Below, in pieces: positions 15,756-23,493 of a stretch of 64,000 bases of DNA. Each line of letters opens with the position of its first letter. Positions within the stretch are counted from its first letter, which is position 1. The translations under genes were made by a program, and so were the position numbers. The stretch covers positions 6,058,001 through 6,122,000 of the forward strand of contig NZ_CP029189.1 of NCBI RefSeq assembly GCF_008642275.1, written 5' to 3'. The notes under the pieces were generated by a model. It was not told the DNA's origin and did not search any database. It saw only the letters and a list, made by a program, of their open reading frames with translations. The DNA comes from Streptomyces venezuelae. GTDB lineage: Bacteria; Actinomycetota; Actinomycetes; Streptomycetales; Streptomycetaceae.

Positions 15756-18646
15756 GCGCCACCCAGGGCGCGGCGTTCCGCGCCACCGTCACGGCCACCG
15801 CGTTCGTCCTCGACGTGCCCGTGATCGGCCCGGCCGAGGCCGCCGAACGTGCCCTCGCCTCCTGGCAGGACGGCGCGGAACTGCGCCGGCTGCCCGACGG
15901 ACGCTGGCTGTACATGCTGGCCGCACCCGTGGAGATCCGTGCCGACCGAGCCCCCGGACTGCCCGTCGTCCGGACGGACCGTGGCGCACACGCCGCCGTC
16001 GGAGCCGACGCCGGCGCCGCGGCTGCCGGACAGCTCGCGTTGGGCGCGGGCGGCGTGACGGCCGTCCACCGCATCGCCTCGCTCACCGACCTGGACCCGG
16101 CCGGGTGGCTCGACCTGTCCGGACTCACGCTCCACCGCCCGCGACCGGTCGGAGCCGCCGAGCCCGAGGCCGAACCCGTCGTGGAGTCCCTGCCGCAGCG
16201 ACCGAGGACCGACCTGCGCGCGGCCGCGGGCATCCCGCCCAGGACGGAGCGGGCCCGCCGGCTCACCGAGGACGCCCCGGCCGGCCGCCGTAACCGGCCG
16301 GCGCCGTTCGCGGGGTGGCAGTGGCCGCGTACGCCGTCCGGGTCCGGCCCGCTCGCCTTCGCCGCCGTCGTCCTCCTGGTGGTGCTGCCCCTCCTCCTCG
16401 TCGTCGCGTCACAGGGCAGCGCCCTCCATGTCGGCGTGCTGCTGCTCGCGTTCGTCGTCGGCCCCGCGGTCGCCCGCTTCCGCACGGCCCACGGAGGTGC
16501 CGCGGCGGGCCCGGAAGGCTCCGCCACCGGAGCCGGTACCGGCGCTTCCGCCGCGCGACCGGAGCCCGGCCGGTCGCGCTCCCGCGCCCGCCGCCCGGTG
16601 TTCAAGGCTCTCCTGGCCCGTCTGACGATGCGTACGGCCGGCCCGCTGGTGCAGGGCCGGCACGCCCGCTACCTGCGTGAACTGACCACGGCGTTCGAGC
16701 AGCGCCGCTGGGAGGACGCCCTGCGCGACGCGATCCGGCTGACCGGCGGCCGGCCGTCCGAGCAGAAACCCTGGCTCGCCCTCGGCCTGCCCCGCCGCTA
16801 CCAGGGCGCCCTGCGCCCCACGCCCGAGGCCGGGGGTTCCGGCGCCGCCTCCCCCCTCTCCGGCGCCACCGTCCACCAACACCTCACCGCGCTCTACCAG
16901 CGGGCCGCCGAGAGCCTGGAGCGCGAGGGCCGAATCGACGAGGCCGCGTTCGTCCTCGCCGACCTGCGTGACGCCCCGGCCGAGGCGGTCGCGCTGCTGC
17001 TCCGGCACCGCCGCATCCGACAGGCGGCCGAGCTGGCGGAGGGCCGCGACCTCGCCGCGGACCTCGTGGTCCGGCTCTGGTGGCAGGCCGGCGAACGCGA
17101 ACGGGCCGTCCGGACGGCCTACCGGCGGGCCGCGTTCGCCCCTGCCGTGGAGCGCCTCGCGGCCGACGACCAGGCGTCCGCCCGTGAACTGCGCGCCGCC
17201 TGGGCCGAGCACCGCAGGGAGGCCGGCGACCGTCTGGGCGCCGCCGAGGTGCTCTGGGCGGACGAGGCGCTGCGCCCCTCGGCCGTCGCCGACCTGCGTG
17301 ACGCGGTCGCGCTCGGCGGGCCGACCCGGAGCCGGGCGCTGCCGTACCTGCTGGCGCTCGGCGCCGGGGAGTCGACCAGGGCGCTCGCCCTGGCCGTCCT
17401 CGACAGCGACGGGGACCCGGCCACCACCGGACGGTCGGCGCTGGCCGCGGCACTGGCCGAACTCCCGGCCGCCGACCCGGCGGCGGACCGTGAACTCGCC
17501 ACCGCGGCGGCCCGCGCGGTCGTCCGGGACGGCGGCTTCGGCGGCGCCCTCGCCGACCGCGAAGCGGGGGCCCGACACCAGAAGCTGCTGAAGCGGGCCG
17601 ACCCGCTGGTCGCCGCCGACCTGGCCAAGCCGCACCGCGCGGCCCCCGTCGCGCACACCGCGGCGCACACCTCCGCAGACCGGCCCGGCACGCTGCCGGT
17701 GCTGGACGCGGCGCTGCTCGGCTCCGGCGCCGTCCTGGTCGCCTGCGGCCAGGCGGGCGTCCGGCTGCTCACCGCCGACGGCCGCACCAAGGCCCGCTGG
17801 GACGTGCCCGCCGCCCAGCTGGTACTCGCCGACCACGGCGGCGCGGCGCTGCTCTTGGCCGACTACGGCCAGGTCCGGGAGGTCTCCCGGCTCGACCTCG
17901 CCACCCGCTCGGTCCGGCCCTGGACGACGCTGAGCGCACAGCAGATCGTCCCGTCCTTCGACGGACGGCACCTGATCACGGCCGACGCCGACGGCATCAC
18001 GGTGCTGGACACCCTCGCGCCCCGGCCCACCGTGGTCTGGCGCGAACTCGGCGGCGGCGAGCGGCTCATCGGACGGCTCGCCCGAACGCCCGCCGGATGC
18101 ACGGGCGTCGTGGCGTCGCCGCTCCCCGACGGCACCTCGGTCATCGAGCTCTGGCGCTGGGACCTGCCCGGCTGGGAGCTGCGCTCCCGCACCCGGCAGG
18201 AGGCCTTCCACCCCGGCCGCTTCGCCGTGCTCGCCTCCGGCAGCCTGCTCGCCGTCGACCCGCAACCGGCGGACGGGCCGGAAGACGGGCCCGGGGCCGG
18301 GCGCCCGGGCCGGACCGATCTGCACTGGATCACCGAGCGCCCGATCGCCCGGACCGGTGCTGCTCCGAGCGTCGAGGGTCTCGCGCCGGCGGGGCCGATC
18401 GCCGACGGCGACCACTGGGCGCTCGCGGTGCCCGGCCCGGACGGCACGGGAGTCCTCCTCCACACCGGCGCGGGCGCGGCCTCCGCGCCCACCGCCACCG
18501 TGTTCCACCCGCAGGCCGACGCACACCCCCCGGGCATCCGCCGGCACGCCGGCGCGGTCACCCACTGGCACCGCTCAGGCCGGATCCTGGCCACCACCCC
18601 CGACGGCGCCACCCTGCTGGCCAACCTGCGCGTCACGGTCGACTGA
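15752..18646 (+). CDS. bpX6-like membrane protein with helical repeats and beta-propeller
   Basis: A 964-residue protein. The N-terminal 80 residues (FRATVTATAFVLDVPVIGPAEAA, landmarks ATAFVLDVP and LPDGRWLYML) fit the bpX6 domain of MoxR-vWA-beta-propeller ternary systems. A basic, Pro-rich linker follows, then two hydrophobic helices at about 200-220 and 226-244. The middle (about 300-620) is a helical repeat array resembling TPRs (for example LEREGRIDEAAFVLADLRDAPAEA), and the C-terminal 310 residues are a beta-propeller-like domain. The protein thus puts the system at the membrane, with the large C-terminal part probably cytoplasmic, although topology cannot be proved. GTG 15752 overlaps the previous stop. 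A perfect 25-bp inverted repeat begins 7 bases after its stop codon. Confidence 0.72.
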   Translation: MSATQGAAFRATVTATAFVLDVPVIGPAEAAERALASWQDGAELRRLPDGRWLYMLAAPVEIRADRAPGLPVVRTDRGAHAAVGADAGAAAAGQLALGAGGVTAVHRIASLTDLDPAGWLDLSGLTLHRPRPVGAAEPEAEPVVESLPQRPRTDLRAAAGIPPRTERARRLTEDAPAGRRNRPAPFAGWQWPRTPSGSGPLAFAAVVLLVVLPLLLVVASQGSALHVGVLLLAFVVGPAVARFRTAHGGAAAGPEGSATGAGTGASAARPEPGRSRSRARRPVFKALLARLTMRTAGPLVQGRHARYLRELTTAFEQRRWEDALRDAIRLTGGRPSEQKPWLALGLPRRYQGALRPTPEAGGSGAASPLSGATVHQHLTALYQRAAESLEREGRIDEAAFVLADLRDAPAEAVALLLRHRRIRQAAELAEGRDLAADLVVRLWWQAGERERAVRTAYRRAAFAPAVERLAADDQASARELRAAWAEHRREAGDRLGAAEVLWADEALRPSAVADLRDAVALGGPTRSRALPYLLALGAGESTRALALAVLDSDGDPATTGRSALAAALAELPAADPAADRELATAAARAVVRDGGFGGALADREAGARHQKLLKRADPLVAADLAKPHRAAPVAHTAAHTSADRPGTLPVLDAALLGSGAVLVACGQAGVRLLTADGRTKARWDVPAAQLVLADHGGAALLLADYGQVREVSRLDLATRSVRPWTTLSAQQIVPSFDGRHLITADADGITVLDTLAPRPTVVWRELGGGERLIGRLARTPAGCTGVVASPLPDGTSVIELWRWDLPGWELRSRTRQEAFHPGRFAVLASGSLLAVDPQPADGPEDGPGAGRPGRTDLHWITERPIARTGAAPSVEGLAPAGPIADGDHWALAVPGPDGTGVLLHTGAGAASAPTATVFHPQADAHPPGIRRHAGAVTHWHRSGRILATTPDGATLLANLRVTVD

Positions 18647-18653
18647 GGCCGGG

Positions 18654-18710
18654 GACACGGCGTTCCGTACGCCCGGGGCGCGTCACCCCGGGCGTACGGA
18701 ACGCCGTGTC
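18654..18710. terminator. strong bidirectional terminator hairpin
   Basis: Two perfectly complementary 25-base arms, 18654-18678 and 18686-18710, flank a 7-base loop (CGCGTCA). The structure lies between the convergent bpX6-like and glycosyltransferase genes. Its right arm includes two bases of the latter's stop codon. No T-tract follows on either side, as is common for actinobacterial terminators. It is the longest perfect inverted repeat I noticed in the window. Confidence 0.85.
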
Positions 18711-19680
18711 ACGGCCCCGGCGTGGCCCGCAGGGCGGAAGGGCTGGCCAGGGCCTTCGCGGCCGCCAGGCTCGCGGGCCGGCCCAGCACCGCACGGGAGG
18801 TCTCCCGAAGGAGCACGGCCGCCCGGAACGCGGCGGTCGCCGCCGCCCCGTGCCGGCGCCCGTAGAGCCGGACCCGGTTGAGCGTCAGCAGGGTCCACAG
18901 CCGGGGCGACACCTGCGAGTCCCCGCCGAGATGGGTGGCCGTGGCCGCGGGCTCCAGGCGGGTGACGAAGCCGAGGTCCCGGGCCCGCAGGCAGTACTCG
19001 GTCTCCTCCGAGTACAGGAAGAAGGACTCGTCCCAGTCCCCGCACGCCTCCAGGCACTCCCCGGACAGGGCCATCAGCGCGCCCGTCGCCCAGTCCGCGA
19101 CCGTGGCCCGCCCGTACGCGGACGGGTCGGTCACCAGTTCGCTCCAGCGCGGGAACCGCCCCGCCCGGCGGTTGCCCAGCACCGCCTCGCCGAGTGCCCG
19201 GGTCACCTGCGACTCCCGGCGCAGCGAGAGCAGCAGCGTACGGCCGTCCTCCTCGTACAGCAGCGGGACGCTGATCCCGACCCGGCCGCCGCCGGGCGCT
19301 GCGCTGCCCAGCGCGTCGACGAGCACCTTGGCGCAGCCCCGGCGCATCCGGACGTCCGGATTGCAGACCAGGGCCGCCCGGAAGCCGCCCTCCCCTGCGG
19401 CGGCGGCCGCCAGCGCGGCGTTCACCCCGGCCGCGTATCCGGCGTTGCGGCCGGTCTGGACGACCGTCGCGTCCGGCGCCAGGGACCGGACCAGCTCCAC
19501 GGTGCCGTCGGCCGAGTCGTTGTCGGCGACGACCAGGCGCCAGTCGAGCCCCGCCATGCCCTCGGGCAGCGAGGCCAGGAACTCCGGGAGCACCCCGGCA
19601 CTGTTCCAGGTGACGACGAGGACCGCTACAGGGCCGGCACCCGGCTCCGGTCGGCGGGCTGCGGGCTGGATGGACTGCAT
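18709..19680 (-). CDS. WbbL/rhamnosyltransferase-like family 2 glycosyltransferase
   Basis: A 323-residue GT2 enzyme of the WcaE/RfbF/WbbL group. The nucleotide-binding strand VAVLVVTWNSAGVLPEF is followed by VVADNDSADGTVELV, GRNAGYAAGVN, CNPDVRM in the DxD position, and the acceptor motif WDESFFLYSEETEYCLRARDLGF. The last of these is characteristic of dTDP-rhamnosyl and related transferases acting at the membrane. The C-terminal 60 residues are amphipathic and basic. Start ATG 19680 gives an overlap of 55 bases with the upstream Wzz-polymerase gene, so the two are probably co-translated. The donor sugar is inferred only from family resemblance. Confidence 0.8.
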   Translation of the reverse strand: MQSIQPAARRPEPGAGPVAVLVVTWNSAGVLPEFLASLPEGMAGLDWRLVVADNDSADGTVELVRSLAPDATVVQTGRNAGYAAGVNAALAAAAAGEGGFRAALVCNPDVRMRRGCAKVLVDALGSAAPGGGRVGISVPLLYEEDGRTLLLSLRRESQVTRALGEAVLGNRRAGRFPRWSELVTDPSAYGRATVADWATGALMALSGECLEACGDWDESFFLYSEETEYCLRARDLGFVTRLEPAATATHLGGDSQVSPRLWTLLTLNRVRLYGRRHGAAATAAFRAAVLLRETSRAVLGRPASLAAAKALASPSALRATPGP

Positions 19681-21641
19681 GGGGACTCCACGGTTGCGGG
19701 CTCCGGCGCCGTACGCCGGATGAACCCGAGGTAGCTGCCTCCGGCGGCGATCGTCAGGAAGAACACCCCGGCGAACATCGGGAAGCTGAGGGCGTCGAAG
19801 GTGGCGGCGATGACCAGGGAGACCAGCGCGGAGGCGAAGAAGGCCTGCCCCAGCTCCCGGTCGGACTCGGTACGGGCCAGCCGGCGGATGGCACCGCCCT
19901 GGTGGATCCCGGTGAAGAGCAGGACCAGCAGGGCGAGCAGCCCCACGAGGCCCATCTCCGCCAGGGTGAGCATGTACTGGTTGTCGGTGAAGAAGAACAG
20001 TTCGGGCAGGAAGGTTCCGAAGCCCCTTCCGAACAGGGGCCGTTCGCTGAGGTAGGGGACGATCGCGCTGTACTTGACAGTGCGGGCCTGGGTGCTGCTG
20101 TCGGAGTTCGACACGAAGGAGGCGAAGAGCGCCGTGATGGTGCCGATCAACCCCGGGATGACCACCTTGAAGCAGGCCACCGAGCCCATCAGCAGACCGA
20201 TCGCGGCCCACCGGCGCTCCGGCTTCCAGCGCAGCACCATCACCAGGATCACGATGAGCGCCCCGATGATGGAGGTGCGCGACACCGTCAGCGGCAGCGC
20301 CCCGCCCATCAGCACCACCGGCCCCCAGCGGCGCCACGCGCGCAGGTGCCGGCGTACCGGATCGAAGGCCTGCTGCACGGCGAAGGGCAGCATGATGGCG
20401 AGCATTCCGCCGAACTCCAGTGGCTGCGCCGTCGTGGACCGCGGCCGGGTGAAGGAACCCCGGTCCAGGGTGGTGATCTGGGCGACGCTGGACTGCAGGC
20501 CGGGGATGGTGATGCTGTCGGCGACGTTCGTCGCGGTGAAGAAGTCGTAGAAGCCGATGGCGGCCACCACCGACCCCATCACCACGGCCCGGCGCAGCAG
20601 CACGTCCAGGCGCTCACGGTCCTGGATCCCCGCGGACACCAGCACCACGAGGGACACCCAGACGAGCAGCCCGATCAGCCCGCGGTCCGCCGCCAGCACC
20701 TCCTTGTGCGAGCTGCCGCGCATCGCGTTCGCGAGGTACGAGGCCAGCACCGAGAAGGCCAGCAGGCACATCACCACCCGCGGCAGCCGGGTGCCCGGGG
20801 CGGGCCGGATCCGCCCGGTGATCCACGCGGCCAGGTACCAGAACAGGCACAGCAGCGCGAACACGTTGGCCGGCGTGCCCACCCCGCCCATCCCCGGCAG
20901 GGTCAGGTTCGAGGGGATGAAGAAGGCCAGCGCCAGATAGCCGCTCAGCAGGGCGGTCGCGTCCAGCTGTCGCCCCCACGGCTTGCGGCGCCCGCGCCCC
21001 CGGGCCGGCGCGGCCCCGGCCGCGCGCCTGCGGCGGAGCGCCGCCAGCAGGCTGTCCGTCAGGAAGGACAGCACGAACGCGGAGGTGGTGCCCACGATGA
21101 CGACGCCCAGCACCTGCTGGTAGCGGCTCTTCATCTGCGGCACCGGGGTCTGCGGCAGCACCACGGGAGCCGTCTGCACCATGTACGCGGGCTTCACCTT
21201 GGCCGCCGCCTGGAGCGCGTTGAGCGTCTCCCCGGCGAAGGCGGTCAGCTTGTTGGTCTCCTCCAGCACGTTCGCCCGGTCGGTCCCCGTGACGGTCAGC
21301 GTCAGCATCGGGCCCGAGGTGTTCGCGGCGAACCCGACCGTGTAGGGATCGGTCACCCCGATGCCCTGCAGGTCCCGCGCCGCGTCCGTCCCCGACAGCG
21401 TCCTGATCAGCACGTCCGCGGTGACCACCAGCGAACCGCCGGCGTTCGAGATGGGATTGCCGAAGGCCGGCGCCAGTTCCGCCACCGCCGTCGAGTCGAG
21501 CAGCGCCACCGAGCTCTGCGACTGGTAGGCCACCGGCACCGAACGGTACAGGTGCGCCCCCGCGAGCAGACTGATCAGCGTCAGCGGCACCATCACGTAC
21601 CAGCGGCGCCGGAGCACCGCGAGGATCTCACCGATACTCAC
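19626..21641 (-). CDS. Wzz-like domain fused to O-antigen polymerase/ligase-like domain
   Basis: A 671-residue membrane protein. Residues 1 to about 205 form a complete Wzz-like unit: RRRWYVMVPLTLISLLAG first helix, coiled extracytoplasmic region (MVQTAPVVLPQTPVPQMKSRYQQ landmarks QTAPVV and QMKSRY) and second helix. After a basic linker (RRRRAAGAAPARGRGRRK landmark RRRR) come about 11 helices typical of the Wzy/O-antigen ligase family, with the periplasmic loop around FGRGFGTFLPELFFFTDNQYM. Fusing chain-length control to the polymerase would couple both functions in one chain. GTG 21641 was chosen because a GGGGGG ribosome binding site precedes it and the product then aligns with the other two Wzz-like proteins here. 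It is divergent from the 21722 gene. Confidence 0.78.
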   Translation of the reverse strand: MSIGEILAVLRRRWYVMVPLTLISLLAGAHLYRSVPVAYQSQSSVALLDSTAVAELAPAFGNPISNAGGSLVVTADVLIRTLSGTDAARDLQGIGVTDPYTVGFAANTSGPMLTLTVTGTDRANVLEETNKLTAFAGETLNALQAAAKVKPAYMVQTAPVVLPQTPVPQMKSRYQQVLGVVIVGTTSAFVLSFLTDSLLAALRRRRAAGAAPARGRGRRKPWGRQLDATALLSGYLALAFFIPSNLTLPGMGGVGTPANVFALLCLFWYLAAWITGRIRPAPGTRLPRVVMCLLAFSVLASYLANAMRGSSHKEVLAADRGLIGLLVWVSLVVLVSAGIQDRERLDVLLRRAVVMGSVVAAIGFYDFFTATNVADSITIPGLQSSVAQITTLDRGSFTRPRSTTAQPLEFGGMLAIMLPFAVQQAFDPVRRHLRAWRRWGPVVLMGGALPLTVSRTSIIGALIVILVMVLRWKPERRWAAIGLLMGSVACFKVVIPGLIGTITALFASFVSNSDSSTQARTVKYSAIVPYLSERPLFGRGFGTFLPELFFFTDNQYMLTLAEMGLVGLLALLVLLFTGIHQGGAIRRLARTESDRELGQAFFASALVSLVIAATFDALSFPMFAGVFFLTIAAGGSYLGFIRRTAPEPATVESPCSPSSPQPADRSRVPAL

Positions 21642-21721
21642 GAACACCCCCCGAGCAAGCGGCAATTGATGGCGGACCTACCCGTGTCCTGGAAAGATCG
21701 GTCACAACGGAAGGAATCCCT

Positions 21722-22426
21722 GTGTCGCCTGGTGAGTTGATCCGTGCGCTGCGTCGGCGCTGGTACGTCCTGATCGTGGCCGCGGTGCTCGCGGCCGCCG
21801 GAGCCGTGCAGGTGCTGCACCCCACGCAGACGTACCTGAGCACGGCGATCGTCGTGCTCAAGCCGCCGGTGACGGACAACCAGCCCAACCAGCTGGCCAA
21901 TCTGCAGCCGCCGCTCGCCGCCGTCTCCTACGCCGCCGTGCAGCAGCTGGCCTCGCCCGAGGGGGCCGGGGAACTGCGCGCCGCGGGGGTGCGAGGCACC
22001 TACCGGCTGATCCCGCGGAACAGCGGCACCAGCGTCACCCCCCGCTTCCTGATCCCCTCGCTCCAGATCCAGGCGGAGCAGGCCGAACCGGGTGCCGCCG
22101 ACGCGGCGGTCCGCAAGATCATCGAGATCTACACGAAGCACCTGACGGACATGCAGACACAGCAGGGCGTCCCGGACTCCGCGCGGATGAGCGTGACGCT
22201 CCTGGTGCCGCCCACCTCGGCGGTGCAGACCGGCAACAAGAGCCGGGGCCTCGCCGGGGCGGCCCTGCTGGGCGGGGTCGGCGGCGTGGTGGCGGCGCTG
22301 TGGACCGACCGGATCCTGACACGCCGGAGCCGGCGCCGGCAGCGGCACGAGGCCGCCCCCGGCGCCGGTCCGGTGGTCCGGGCCGAGGAGCCCGAGCGGG
22401 CCGCCCTCGCCGGGGCGACCCGCTGA
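21722..22426 (+). CDS. Wzz-like chain-length determinant protein
   Basis: A 234-residue polysaccharide co-polymerase. It begins SPGELIRALRRRWYVLIVAAVLAAAGAVQ (landmark RRRWYV), then has an extracytoplasmic region of about 150 residues, a second helix at about residues 177-196 and a basic tail. GTG 21722 has GGAAGGAA as ribosome binding site. It is the third Wzz-like protein in this locus and sits alone on the plus strand between minus-strand genes. It shares an 80-bp divergent promoter region with the Wzz-polymerase gene. It converges with the next glycosyltransferase gene, with 17 bases between stops. No kinase domain is attached. Confidence 0.75.
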   Translation: MSPGELIRALRRRWYVLIVAAVLAAAGAVQVLHPTQTYLSTAIVVLKPPVTDNQPNQLANLQPPLAAVSYAAVQQLASPEGAGELRAAGVRGTYRLIPRNSGTSVTPRFLIPSLQIQAEQAEPGAADAAVRKIIEIYTKHLTDMQTQQGVPDSARMSVTLLVPPTSAVQTGNKSRGLAGAALLGGVGGVVAALWTDRILTRRSRRRQRHEAAPGAGPVVRAEEPERAALAGATR

Positions 22427-22443
22427 ACACGGCGTTCGCGCCA

Positions 22444-23493
22444 TCAGATCCCTCGACGCTTCCAGGACCGCCACCACAGCCACTCGCGCCCCCGGTCGGC
22501 CACGGCCGAGAGCACGAGCGGCTGGAGGTACGGCATGGCGCGCGCCCCGATGCGGCGGCGCCGCATCAGCGCCCGGTACTCGCCCAGCCTCGTGTAGTCC
22601 CCGGGCAGGCACTCGGCCGCGAACTCCACGAGCTCGTCGACCGGTACCACCGCGGTGCGTCCCCGGTCGTACGCCCGGTAGGCGCGCCGCAGCGCGTACC
22701 GGGCGAGCCGGGTGCGCGCCGCCAGCGCCAGCCGGTCGGCCCCGGGCAGCAGCCCGGAGCACTTGTCGAGCACCGAGTCGAAGGCGACGAGGCGCTGGCG
22801 CAGGTCGTCGAGCTGGCCGCCGAAGTCCGTGGTGGACATGTTGTCGCCGTGGACCCGGTAGAAGGCCTGGTCGGCCCCCTGGACGTAGCCCACGTCGGCG
22901 TGCGCCGCGAGCCGCATCCACATCTCGATGTCGCCGGCGTGCGGCAGCTGCGGATCGTAGCCCCCGACCTTGCGCTGGAGGCTGGTGCGGACCACCACCT
23001 CGGGTGAGGTGATGCATCCGGTGCCCTCCCGGAACCGCCGGTCCAGCCACCACCGTCCGGGGTAGACGACCGACCCCGTGCTGTGGGTGCGGGCCGCGGG
23101 AAGCGGCCCGCCGTGCCGGAAGCGCAACGGCCTGCCGTAGGCGAAACCCGCCTCCGGATGCGCGTCGAGCAGGGCCGCCGCCCGCACCAGGGCCCCGGGC
23201 ACCAGCCGGTCGTCGGCCGACAGCAGGGCCACGTAGTCCCCGTCGGCCCACTCCAGCAGGCCCTCGTTGTAGGTGGCGATGTGCCCCTTGTTGGTCTCGT
23301 GGACCCGTACCTCGATCCGCGGGTCGGCGGCCGCCAGCGCGCGGGCGACGTCCGCGGAGTCGTCGGGCGAGGCGTCGTCGATGATCAGTACCCGTACGTC
23401 GACGCCCTCCTGCTCGTCCAGCACGCTCTTGACGCAGTCCGCCAGGAAGTGGCCGTACTTGTAGCAGGGGATCACCACGCTGACCGTGCTCAC
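22444..23493 (-). CDS. family 2 glycosyltransferase
   Basis: A 349-residue GT2 enzyme. The N-terminus STVSVVIPCYKYGHFLADCVKSVL (landmark VVIPCYKYG) is the classical start of the GT-A fold. LIIDDASPDDSADVA and the metal/nucleotide motif LLSADDRL follow, with an acceptor region around GYDPQLPHAGDIEMWMRLA. The C-terminal 130 residues are helical and basic without membrane helices. GTG 23493 overlaps the stop of the preceding DUF4082 gene by 4 bases. Predicted to add one sugar of the repeat unit on the cytoplasmic side; specificity unknown. Confidence 0.82.
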   Translation of the reverse strand: MSTVSVVIPCYKYGHFLADCVKSVLDEQEGVDVRVLIIDDASPDDSADVARALAAADPRIEVRVHETNKGHIATYNEGLLEWADGDYVALLSADDRLVPGALVRAAALLDAHPEAGFAYGRPLRFRHGGPLPAARTHSTGSVVYPGRWWLDRRFREGTGCITSPEVVVRTSLQRKVGGYDPQLPHAGDIEMWMRLAAHADVGYVQGADQAFYRVHGDNMSTTDFGGQLDDLRQRLVAFDSVLDKCSGLLPGADRLALAARTRLARYALRRAYRAYDRGRTAVVPVDELVEFAAECLPGDYTRLGEYRALMRRRRIGARAMPYLQPLVLSAVADRGREWLWWRSWKRRGI

